From: Microbacterium gorillae | Lineage (GTDB): Bacteria; Actinomycetota; Actinomycetes; Actinomycetales; Microbacteriaceae | Assembly: GCF_000826185.2 (NCBI RefSeq) | Contig: NZ_LN648873.1 | Location: 267,282-331,281 of the forward strand | Direction of reading: 5' to 3' | DNA length: 64,000 nt | Shown: positions 18,803 through 27,200 of the stretch, piece after piece | Layout of the letters: the number at the start of each line of letters is the position of its first letter | Numbering within the stretch: the first letter of the stretch is position 1 | Translations under genes and position numbers: made by a program | Notes under the pieces: model-generated | What the model was told of the DNA's origin: nothing | Databases searched by the model: none | Seen by the model: the letters and a program-made list of their open reading frames with translations, nothing else

Positions 18803-19819
18803 ATGCAGATCGACGTCAAGGCTCGCGCCCGCTACTTCGCCAACCGGATCGCCCGCTTCAACCCGAAGCGCATCTGGGACCTGGCGAGCAAGATCGGCAA
18901 GGAGCACAAGCGCCACACGCTGCCGGTGTTCGTCGACATGCTCTGGTGGGCCGCCTTCCACGACACCGCGTTCATCGACTACTACGAGGCGGACTTCGCG
19001 TCCCTCAAGCCGGCCGAGCGCAAGACGTTCATGACGAGTCTGATCCAGCACCACATCGCGCTGAAGGTGAACGACCGCGAGGCTGCGGAGACGTTCGCGT
19101 CCAAGATCACGTTCAACAAGACGTTCGAGCGGTTCCTCGGCCGCGAGTGGCTGGACCTGTCCGCATCCGACGCCGCGGGCCTGCAGGCATTCGCCGCCAA
19201 GCATCCGACGATCATCGCGAAGGTCCCGATCAGCCGCGAGGGTCACGGCGTCTTCCGCTACGACACCACCGAGATCACCGACTGGCAGCGCTTCTACGAC
19301 GAGCTCGTCGGCGGCGGACAGCTGCTGGTGGAGGAGCAGATCGTCCAGCACCCGTACCTCGCCGAGTACTGTGCGGGGACGGTGAACACCACGCGCATCA
19401 CGTCGTTCTTCGACGGCGAGAAGGTGCACCTCCTGGTCCGCGTGCAGAAGTTCGGTCGCGGTTCGGTCTCCGACCAGTTCAGCTGGGGCGGCTTCTTCAC
19501 CATGCTGGACGAGAACGGCCATTCCGTCGGCCGTGGTCACCAGGGCAAGAACGACACGTTCTACGAGGTCCACCCGGAATCGAAGAAGTCCATCGTCGAC
19601 TTCCAGGTTCCGCTGTGGGATCAGGTCGTCGCGCTGATCGATGAGGTCGCCCGCGTCATCCCGGAGGTTCCGTACATCGGGTGGGACGTCGCGGTCGGAC
19701 CGAACGGCCCGCTGCTGATCGAGGGCAACTGGATCCCGGGGCTGTACGAAACCCGCGTGCTCGCCACCGGCATCCGCACCGGCAGCCGTCCGGCGCACGA
19801 AGCCGTGATGAGCTGGTGA
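18803..19819 (+). CDS. ATP-grasp protein, sugar-transfer-associated type (second paralogue)
   Basis: The 338-residue product is related to the divergent neighbour along its whole length (DMLWWAAFHDTAFIDYYEAD; AERKTFMT; FLGREWLDL). It differs in the ATP-binding loop, PTIIAKVPISREGHGVFRY in place of KPADGFGGAG, so nucleotide or substrate handling may differ. It keeps VNTTRITSFFDGEKVHLLVR, DQFSWGGFFTMLDENG and GWDVAVGPNGPLLIEGNW. Two diverged copies side by side suggest two successive ligation steps or a catalytic/regulatory pair. The racemase-like genes follow after nine bases, so this is the first gene of that operon. Confidence 0.8.
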   Translation: MQIDVKARARYFANRIARFNPKRIWDLASKIGKEHKRHTLPVFVDMLWWAAFHDTAFIDYYEADFASLKPAERKTFMTSLIQHHIALKVNDREAAETFASKITFNKTFERFLGREWLDLSASDAAGLQAFAAKHPTIIAKVPISREGHGVFRYDTTEITDWQRFYDELVGGGQLLVEEQIVQHPYLAEYCAGTVNTTRITSFFDGEKVHLLVRVQKFGRGSVSDQFSWGGFFTMLDENGHSVGRGHQGKNDTFYEVHPESKKSIVDFQVPLWDQVVALIDEVARVIPEVPYIGWDVAVGPNGPLLIEGNWIPGLYETRVLATGIRTGSRPAHEAVMSW

Positions 19820-19828
19820 GCCGTACGC

Positions 19829-20512
19829 ATGACCTCGTCATCGACCACGGCTGACCTCGTCGGCCGGACTCACCCGATCGCGCGCGTGTCGCGCTCCGCG
19901 GTGGAACGCAATCTCTCCGGACACCCGCGCGAGGTGTTCGTCGACCTCCGGCATGACGGGTGGGGGCTCGGCGCCGAGCTGCTCGAGAGCGTTGCCCGCG
20001 AGAAGGGCCTCGCCGGTGCGATGACGGACGACGGCCCCGTCGCCTTCACCGGCGAGGTGCCGGAGTCCTTCGCCGTGATCACGCCGGGCCTGACCGCCGG
20101 CACCCTGTCCGGCGCCGTCCCCGCGCTCACGCTCGTGGGCCGGGTGCTCGGCGTGAAGCCGCTGCTGACGGGCGAGGGGGTCTCCTATGGCTACGTGCAC
20201 CGGGCGAGCACGGACACGCGCGTCGCGCTGGTCACCGGAGGCTACGCGCAGGGCATTCTGCGCTCTCTCGGCTCGCAGCTCAGCGTGCTGGTCGCGGGGG
20301 AGCCGCGTCCGATCGTGGGCCGCGTCGCGATGGACGTCTGCGTCGTCGACATCGGCGACCTCGACGTGGCGATCGGCGACGAGGTCGCGTACCTCGGCGA
20401 TCCGGAACGGGGTGAGCCGGCCATCCAGGAGTGGGTGGCCCTGACCGGGCTGAGTCCGGAGGAGCTGCTGGTGTCGATCGGCCGCCGCGCGCGGCGGGAG
20501 GTCGTGGCATGA
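19829..20512 (+). CDS. Alanine-racemase-like protein, lysine lost, C-terminal domain kept
   Basis: The 227-residue product is much shorter than alanine racemase (about 370). Residues 17-70 keep the first barrel strand and helix, but the PLP site K-x-D-x-Y-G-H-G reads RHDGWGLG with Arg41 replacing the lysine. Most of the barrel is then missing. From about 80 the protein follows the C-terminal half: GEGVSYGYVHR with Tyr120 at the catalytic tyrosine position, VTGGYAQGILR, and GRVAMDVCVVDIGD with Met168/Asp169. It cannot hold PLP by itself in the normal way. It overlaps the next gene by four bases (ATGA), implying equal synthesis. I infer that it supplies the tyrosine side of a shared active site. 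Confidence 0.85.
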   Translation: MTSSSTTADLVGRTHPIARVSRSAVERNLSGHPREVFVDLRHDGWGLGAELLESVAREKGLAGAMTDDGPVAFTGEVPESFAVITPGLTAGTLSGAVPALTLVGRVLGVKPLLTGEGVSYGYVHRASTDTRVALVTGGYAQGILRSLGSQLSVLVAGEPRPIVGRVAMDVCVVDIGDLDVAIGDEVAYLGDPERGEPAIQEWVALTGLSPEELLVSIGRRARREVVA

Positions 20513-21549
20513 CCGCCGAATTCATCGTCGACCTGGCCGCATTCGCCGCCAACGTCCGTGCCGTGCGTGAGCGCGTCGCGCCCGCCGAACCGATGCTCGT
20601 GGTCAAGGACGACGCCTATCGGCACGGCCTCGCGGCCATCGTTCAGCGTGCCATCGTCGAGGGCGTCTCCTGGATCGGCGCGCTCGATGTGGTCACCGGA
20701 ATGGCCGTCCGCGAGCTCGCGGGTGCGCAGCCGCGTGTCTTCACGTGGATGCTCGCCGGTCCGGACGACGTGGCGGACGCCCTGTCCGCTGATCTCGACC
20801 TCGGCGTCGGATCCTCCGCACTCCTGGAGGACGTCGCGACCGTGGCCGCGCAGCGCGGGACCATCGCGCGGGTGCATCTGAAGATCGACACCGGCCTGCA
20901 CCGCAACGGAGTCCGACCGGAGGACTGGCCGGCCGTCGTGGCGCGTGCCGTCGAGCTGGAGCAGGACGGCCTGCTGCGCATCGTGGGCATCTGGTCACAC
21001 ATCTCGGAAGCCTCCGACTCTGACGACGATGACGCACGAGTGGCCTTCGACGCCGCGGTGACCGCCGCACGCGCGGCCGGCCTCGCCCCCGACCTGCTCC
21101 ACCTCGCGGCGAGCGCGGCCGCGTTCGCCCGGCCGGAGTTCCGCTACGACATGGTTCGCATCGGGGCGTTCCACTACGGCATCCGGTCGACCGACGGCCC
21201 CTCCGACGCCGAGCTCGGTCTGACGCCCGTGGGGGCGTTGCACGCTCCGGTGCGTCGCGTCGGTCCGGTGGACGTCATCGTCGACGCCGGGTTCACGGAC
21301 GGCCTGCTGTCCACGGCGGCCGGGAACCTGCACGCGGCCACCGCGGCCGGTCGGCAGCCGGTGACGGCGATCGGAGCGGACACGCTGCGTCTGCCGCTGG
21401 CCGAGGGGATCGAGCCGGGCCAGACCGTCACGCTGTTCGGGGCTGACGGGGCGGATTCCGCCACGGACCTCGCCGAGCGCATCGGCACGATCGGCGAGGA
21501 GGTCGTGCTGCGCCTCGCGCCGGACGTTCCGCGCCGCTACATCGGCTGA
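20509..21549 (+). CDS. Alanine-racemase-like protein, PLP lysine kept, tyrosine segment lost
   Basis: The 346-residue product from ATG 20509 is a fold-type III PLP barrel. It has Lys33 in MLVVKDDAYRHG, HLKIDTGLHRNG, GIWSHISEAS (normal racemases have THF/THLA here) and YDMVRIGAFHYGIRS. After the barrel it goes almost directly from LHAPVRRVGPVDV to VDAGFTDGLL. The V-S-Y-G segment with the catalytic tyrosine is deleted, and the C-M-D loop is replaced by AIGADTLRLPL. The end EEVVLRLAPDVPRRYIG is standard. Taken alone it lacks the second acid/base. With the upstream gene product a complete composite site would form. The substrate could be alanine, but lysine or ornithine are also possible. Confidence 0.87.
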   Translation: MTAEFIVDLAAFAANVRAVRERVAPAEPMLVVKDDAYRHGLAAIVQRAIVEGVSWIGALDVVTGMAVRELAGAQPRVFTWMLAGPDDVADALSADLDLGVGSSALLEDVATVAAQRGTIARVHLKIDTGLHRNGVRPEDWPAVVARAVELEQDGLLRIVGIWSHISEASDSDDDDARVAFDAAVTAARAAGLAPDLLHLAASAAAFARPEFRYDMVRIGAFHYGIRSTDGPSDAELGLTPVGALHAPVRRVGPVDVIVDAGFTDGLLSTAAGNLHAATAAGRQPVTAIGADTLRLPLAEGIEPGQTVTLFGADGADSATDLAERIGTIGEEVVLRLAPDVPRRYIG

Positions 21550-21568
21550 CGCGCAGCGCGGAAACGAG

Positions 21569-21596
21569 AAGAGCCCCGGCAGCGGCCGGGGCTCTT
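21569..21596 (+). terminator. Terminator after the racemase-like pair
   Basis: A perfect 12-bp stem (21569-21580/21585-21596) with a four-base loop and a short T-run closes the ATP-grasp/racemase operon. It can also serve the convergent DUF7455 gene. Confidence 0.8.
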
Positions 21597-21612
21597 TCAC
21601 ATCTCGGTCGGC

Positions 21613-21828
21613 TCAGACGACCTCGGCGAGGCGGGCGGTCTCGTCGTGCCAGGTGGTCGCGATCGCGCGGAGCTTCTCCTCGTACTTGCGGCCGTGGTGC
21701 GCGCAGAACAGCAGTTCGGAGCCGTTCACCTCGGCGGCGATGTAAGCCTGTGCACCGCAGGAGTCGCATCGATCGGCGGCCGTGAGCCGGTAGGCGGCGG
21801 GTTCCGTGGCTGTGGTCATCGTGGTCAT
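21613..21828 (-). CDS. DUF7455 zinc-ribbon-like small protein
   Basis: A 71-residue protein with CDSCGAQAYI and LLFCAHHGRKYEEKL, a C-x2-C ... C-x2-H arrangement expected to bind zinc. This small family is widespread in actinobacteria next to topoisomerase/gyrase B genes, and here it is divergent from parE. Its function is unknown. AGGAGG lies seven bases before the ATG at 21828, which decides the start. Confidence 0.8.
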   Translation of the reverse strand: MTTMTTATEPAAYRLTAADRCDSCGAQAYIAAEVNGSELLFCAHHGRKYEEKLRAIATTWHDETARLAEVV

Positions 21829-21931
21829 CGCAGTGCCTCCTCGGGTCGAAAACTCACGCATCGGGTTCATTCATACAACCACGTGATCATGACAGTTCGG
21901 TCCGATGCCGGGGTGTTTCGCTCACCGCGTA

Positions 21932-21973
21932 CGCCTCGCGCGCGCGGGCGCGCCTGCGCAGGCGCGCGAGGCG
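21932..21973. repeat. GC-rich nested palindromes upstream of parE
   Basis: The outer arms CGCCTCGCGCGC (21932-21943) and GCGCGCGAGGCG (21962-21973) are exact reverse complements. A second perfect 20-bp palindrome centred on TGCGCA lies at 21948-21967. The two can form competing structures within 25 bp of the parE start codon. Confidence 0.7.
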
Positions 21974-21995
21974 CCGCACGTAACATGGGAAGACC

Positions 21996-24074
21996 ATGAC
22001 GAGCGAGTACTCCGCGCATCACCTGCAGGTTCTGGAAGGCCTCGAGGCCGTCCGCAAGCGTCCCGGAATGTACATCGGGTCCAACGGCTCGCCGGGCCTG
22101 ATGCACTGCCTGTGGGAGATCATCGACAACTCCGTGGACGAGGCCGTCCAGGGCAACGGTGAGCAGATCGACATCGTGCTGCACGACGACGGTTCCGTCG
22201 AGGTCCAGGACCGCGGTCGCGGTGTTCCGGTCGACGTGGAGCCGCGCACCGGCCTGACCGGTGTCGAGGTCGTCTACACGAAGCTGCACGCCGGCGGAAA
22301 GTTCGGCGGTGGGTCCTACGCCGCCTCCGGTGGCCTGCACGGCGTCGGCGCGTCCGTCGTCAACGCCCTCTCCGAGCGCCTGGACGTCGAGGTCGATCGC
22401 GACGGCAAGACGTACGCGATGTCCTTCCACCGCGGCGAACCGGGCATCTTCGCCGACGGTGGTGACCCCCGTCCGGACGCGCCGTTCACTCCGTTCGAGA
22501 AGGGGAGTGAGCTGCGGGTGGTCGGAAAGGTCCGCAAGGGGGTCACGGGCACGCGGGTGCGCTACTGGGCGGACCGGCAGATCTTCACGAAGGACGCCGC
22601 GTTCCAGATGCCGGAGCTGGAGACGCGCGTCCGCCAGACGGCATTCCTCGTCCCCGGTCTCGGCCTGACCGTCCGCGACGAGCGGGAGGAGAACGTCAAC
22701 GAGACGTCGTACCGCTTCGACGGCGGGATCTCGGAGTTCGTCGAGTACCTCTCCCCGGACGCGCCCGTCACGGACACCTGGCGGCTGCAGGGCTCGGGGA
22801 ACTTCCGTGAGACCGTGCCGGTGCTGCAGGCGGACGGCTCGATGCGGGCCACCGAGGTGGAGCGCGAGTGCGCCGTCGACATCGCGCTGCGGTGGGGGAC
22901 CGGCTACGAGACCACCACTCGCTCGTTCGTGAACATCATCTCGACGCCGAAGGGCGGGACACACCAGCAGGGGTTCGACCAGGAGCTGCTGAAGGTGCTG
23001 CGCAAAGAGGTGGCCGCCAACGCCCGTCGCCTGAAGGCCGGGACCGACAAGCTGGAGAAGGACGACGTGCTCGCCGGCCTCACCGCCGTGCTGACCGTCA
23101 CGCTCCCGGAGCCCCAGTTCGAGGGCCAGACCAAGGAGGTGCTCGGCACCCCGGCGGTGAAGCAGATCGTGGCCAAGGTCGTCGGGCAGGAGCTCGGCGC
23201 GCGGTTCTCCTCCAGCAAGCGCGACGACAAGAACCAGGCCAACCAGCTGCTGGACAAGGTCGTCGCCGAGATGAAAGCCCGTGTCTCGGCGCGTGCCCAC
23301 AAGGAGACCCAGCGCCGCAAGAACGCGCTCGAATCCTCCTCTCTGCCGGTCAAGCTCGTCGACTGCCGCTCCAACGACGTGGAGCACAGCGAGCTGTTCC
23401 TGGTCGAGGGTGATTCTGCGCTCGGCACCGCCAAGGATGCGCGCAACAGCGAGTTCCAGGCGTTGCTGCCGCTGCGCGGCAAGATCCTCAACGTGCAGCG
23501 GGCGTCGGTGTCGGACATGCTCTCCAACGTCGAGTGCGCCGCCATCATCCAGTCGGTCGGCGCGGGTTCCGGACGCACGTTCGACATCACCCAGGCGCGC
23601 TACGGGAAGATCATCCTGATGAGCGACGCCGACGTGGACGGCGCTCACATCCGGACGCTGCTGCTCACGCTGTTCTTCCGCTACATGCGCCCGCTGGTGG
23701 ATGCCGGTCGGGTGTACGCGGCCGTGCCGCCGCTGCATCGCGTCATCATCATGAACCCGGGCTCGAAGCCCAACGAGACGGTCTACACGTACTCGGAGAA
23801 GGAACTCCACGCGCTGCTGACCAAGCTGACCAAGGCCGGTCGGCGCTGGCAGGAGCCGGTGCAGCGGTACAAGGGCCTGGGCGAGATGGATGCCGAGCAG
23901 CTGGCGACGACGACCATGGAGAAGGGCGGCCGCCTGCTGCGTCGGGTCCGTCTGCAGGACGTGGAGGAGGCGAACCGCGTCTTCGAGCTCCTGATGGGCA
24001 ACGACGTCGCGCCGCGCCGGGAGTTCATCATCGATTCCGCAGACCGCCTCTCGCGCGAGTCCATCGACGCCTGA
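21996..24074 (+). CDS. parE: DNA topoisomerase IV subunit B (GyrB/ParE family)
   Basis: A 692-residue type IIA topoisomerase ATPase subunit. The N-terminal GHKL domain has EGLEAVRKRPGMYIG, IIDNSVDEA and GGLHGVGASVVNALS. The transducer carries the typical lysine region QTKEVLGTP. The TOPRIM domain has ELFLVEGDSALGTAKDARN and LMSDADVDGAHIRTLLLT, and the end RYKGLGEMDAEQLATTTM follows. It is called ParE because a ParC-like partner lies at 31317-33782 and gyrase genes usually sit near the origin. The subunit pair decatenates chromosomes using ATP. The ATG at 21996 follows GGGAAG. Confidence 0.9.
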   Translation: MTSEYSAHHLQVLEGLEAVRKRPGMYIGSNGSPGLMHCLWEIIDNSVDEAVQGNGEQIDIVLHDDGSVEVQDRGRGVPVDVEPRTGLTGVEVVYTKLHAGGKFGGGSYAASGGLHGVGASVVNALSERLDVEVDRDGKTYAMSFHRGEPGIFADGGDPRPDAPFTPFEKGSELRVVGKVRKGVTGTRVRYWADRQIFTKDAAFQMPELETRVRQTAFLVPGLGLTVRDEREENVNETSYRFDGGISEFVEYLSPDAPVTDTWRLQGSGNFRETVPVLQADGSMRATEVERECAVDIALRWGTGYETTTRSFVNIISTPKGGTHQQGFDQELLKVLRKEVAANARRLKAGTDKLEKDDVLAGLTAVLTVTLPEPQFEGQTKEVLGTPAVKQIVAKVVGQELGARFSSSKRDDKNQANQLLDKVVAEMKARVSARAHKETQRRKNALESSSLPVKLVDCRSNDVEHSELFLVEGDSALGTAKDARNSEFQALLPLRGKILNVQRASVSDMLSNVECAAIIQSVGAGSGRTFDITQARYGKIILMSDADVDGAHIRTLLLTLFFRYMRPLVDAGRVYAAVPPLHRVIIMNPGSKPNETVYTYSEKELHALLTKLTKAGRRWQEPVQRYKGLGEMDAEQLATTTMEKGGRLLRRVRLQDVEEANRVFELLMGNDVAPRREFIIDSADRLSRESIDA

Positions 24075-24151
24075 CGCGGCCCTCGCGCCGTTCGAGGTAC
24101 GGTCGATTATCGCGAATCGGTAACGGATCCGACGAATGTCGGTATGTCGTA

Positions 24152-24181
24152 TTGTTTTGGACAGTGTGTATTTTCTAGTCT
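24152..24181 (+). promoter_or_regulatory. Candidate promoter of the surface-protein gene
   Basis: TTGTTT (24152-24157) and TAGTCT (24176-24181) are spaced by 18 bp in an unusually AT-rich stretch about 70 bp before the ATG at 24250. GAGGGAGAGCC gives the ribosome site. Confidence 0.4.
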
Positions 24182-24249
24182 CATCCCAGACTCACCATCG
24201 GTGGGTGCTGGCGCGGTAGCCCCCTCCTCTCCCGCGCTGAGGGAGAGCC

Positions 24250-27200
24250 ATGACCCGTTGGGCCCGTGCGCGCCGCTGGATCGTCGCGTCCGCCGTCACC
24301 GCGATCGTCGCGTCCGGCGTCGTCGTCACCGCCACGACCGCCTCCGCGGTGACCATCAACGGCGTGCAGACGCGCTTCGCCATCGATGGGAATCTGTCCG
24401 GCGCGAACGACTGGGACAGTCTCCCGTACGGTCCGGACGGGAACTCGACGGGCATCCTCGCGCACGATCGCACGGACGAGGTCTGCGACGGGATCTACTT
24501 CACCGAGAACGGTGAAGAGGTCAAGAAGGACGCGACGGCCTTCCCCGGTAGTCAGACCATCGACGACTACGCGTCCTGGACGATCGGCACCGCCAACGTC
24601 AACAAGAAGAGCGACCTGTGTCGTTCCGGCAGCGCGTGGGAGATCGTGCGCGTCGGGACCCAGGAGCACGTCATCCTCTACCAGTACTGGACCCGCGCGC
24701 CGAAGGCGACGGGTGACATGACGATCTACCAGATCCTGGAGGCCGGGCCGGCCGGTCCGACGGGTGACCTGCTGCTGCAGTACGACTTCAACCCGGCGGG
24801 CGCGTCCGTGCTCACCGGGGTGCAGCGCTGGACCGCGCAGGGCTGGGTGAACGATGCCAACGCGATGGCCTACGTGGCCGCCGTGGGCGCGAACCCCGAC
24901 GGTGGGGGAAACCCGGCGACCTTCGGTGAGGCGGCGTTCGACCTCACCGCGGCCGGGATCCTGCCGGAGAACGCGTGCGCGTCCGTGGCGGCGGGACCTG
25001 TCGTGACGCGTACCGGTAACAGTGCCAACGCCCAGATGCAGGACTACCTCGGCCCGAAGCAGCCCCTCACGATCGGCAACTGCGGCGAGCTCTCGGTGAC
25101 CAAAGCCGGGCCGGACGCGGTCGCCGACCGGGACTTCACGTACGTGATCGACCAGGGCGACGGCGCCGTCGTGCACGATGCGACTCTCGCCGGTGCGGAT
25201 GCGACCGGAACCGCCGTCAGCGATACCGACTCCTCCACCGCCTCGATCACGGCGACGATCCGGATCGGGCAGACGCACACGTGGCGCAACGTCATCGGCG
25301 AGCCGGACTACCGCGTCACCGAGACGGCGCTGCCGGCGGACGTGTTGCTGAAGAGCATCGTCTGCACGTACCAGGACATCTTCCAGGTCGGGACGCCGAC
25401 GCACGAGGTGGTGCTGTACGAGAACGGTGCCGCGACCGGTGCGACCTTCCCCGTCTTCCCGACCGCGTCCGGAGCCGACGCGCCCGCGTGCGTCATCACG
25501 AACCAGACCACCTCCCTGACGCTGGTCAAGGATCTCGAGAACACCTACGACCCGTCCGCCACGGTGGCCGACTTCCCCCTCACGGCGCGGCTCGGCGGCA
25601 CGGCCGTGATCGACGGCGCGGTTTCCGGTGACGCGGCCGCGACGGCCCTGGTCGCGCCGGGCACCTACGCCCTGTCCGAGACGAATCTGGCGGGCTTCAC
25701 CGCCGGCGCATGGACGTGTGACGCCGGCACCGTCGCCGGGGCGAATGTCGCGATCGCCGCCGGCGAGAACGTGACGTGCACGATCACCAACACGGCGCGT
25801 CCGGCGACCCTCACGCTGACGAAGACGGTCGTGAACGACTGGGGCGGCTCGGCCCTGGACACCGACTTCACCCTCACCGCGAGCGGACCGACTCCGCTGA
25901 GCGGTACCGAGGGCAGCACGGGCGTCACGAACGCGCCGGTCGCGGTCGGCACGTACACGATCGGCGAGGATGCGTTGCCGGGCTACACGCTCGACGCGGT
26001 CACGTGTGCCGGCGGCACGTTCGACTCGGCGACCAACGAGGTCACCGTCGCCGCCGATGACGTGGTGTCGTGCGAGCTCACGAACACGGATGTTCCCGCG
26101 CACCTGACCCTGGTGAAGGTCGTGGAGAACACCGGCGTCGGGCAGGAAGTCGCCACGGCGTGGACCCTGTCCGCGTCACAGGGCGACGCCGCGGTGCTCA
26201 GTGGCAAGACCGGCACGAGCGACGTGTCCGGGGACGTCGCGGTGGGCACGTACACGCTCGCCGAGGACGGTCCGAGCGGGTACGTCGCGAGCGACTGGGT
26301 GTGCGTGGGGAACGCCACCCCGGTGAGCGGGGAGAAGCTCACGCTCGCCGCGGGCGAGGACGTGACGTGCACGATCACGAACACCGACGTCGGCGCGCGG
26401 CTCACGCTCACCAAGACCGTCGTGAACGACTGGGGCGGATCGGCCGTGGACACGGACTTCACCCTCATCGCGACCGGTCCGGCCACCCTGCGGGGCACTG
26501 AGGGGTCGGCGAAGGTCACCGACGTGGCGGTGCCGCTCGGGACCTACACGATCGGCGAGGAGGCCCTGCCGGGTTACCGACTCGACTCCGTGACGTGCGA
26601 CGGTGGGACCTTCGACGCCGAGACCAACCGGCTCACGCTGGCCGCGGACGATGACGTCAGCTGCGAGCTCACGAACAAGGACATTCCGGCGGAGCTGACC
26701 CTGGTCAAGATCGTGGACAACGCGTGGGGCGGCACCGAGCTCGAAACCGCGTGGACGTTGTCCGCGTCGCGGAACGGTGACGCCGTGCTGAGCGGCACGA
26801 CCGGAACGGCGGACGTGACCGGCACCGTGGCGATGGGCACCTACGCGCTCGCCGAGACGGGCCCGGGCGGCTACACGTCCGGCGGGTGGGAGTGCGTCGG
26901 GAACGCCGCACCCCTGGTCGGCGCGGACGTCACCGTCGCCGCCGGCGAGAAGGTCACCTGCACGATCACCAACACGCATCGTCCGGCGCACCTGACCCTG
27001 ACCAAGACGGTCGTGAACGACTGGGGCGGTTCCGCGGGGGACACCGACTTCACCCTCACCGCGGCCGGACCGACGCCGCTGCGCGGTGCCGAGGGCGACG
27101 CTGAGGTCACCGACGTCGAGGTCTCCGCCGGGACGTACACGATCGGCGAGGAGGCACGGGACGGTTACCGCCTCGAGTCGATCGCGTGCGATGGCGGCTC

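Noticed and set aside
19829..21549. Frameshifted single alanine racemase gene split into two frames
   Set aside because: The second protein has its own full barrel and a standard C-terminal end, while the first has both an N-terminal and a C-terminal part. They are two separate racemase relatives, not two halves in the right order.
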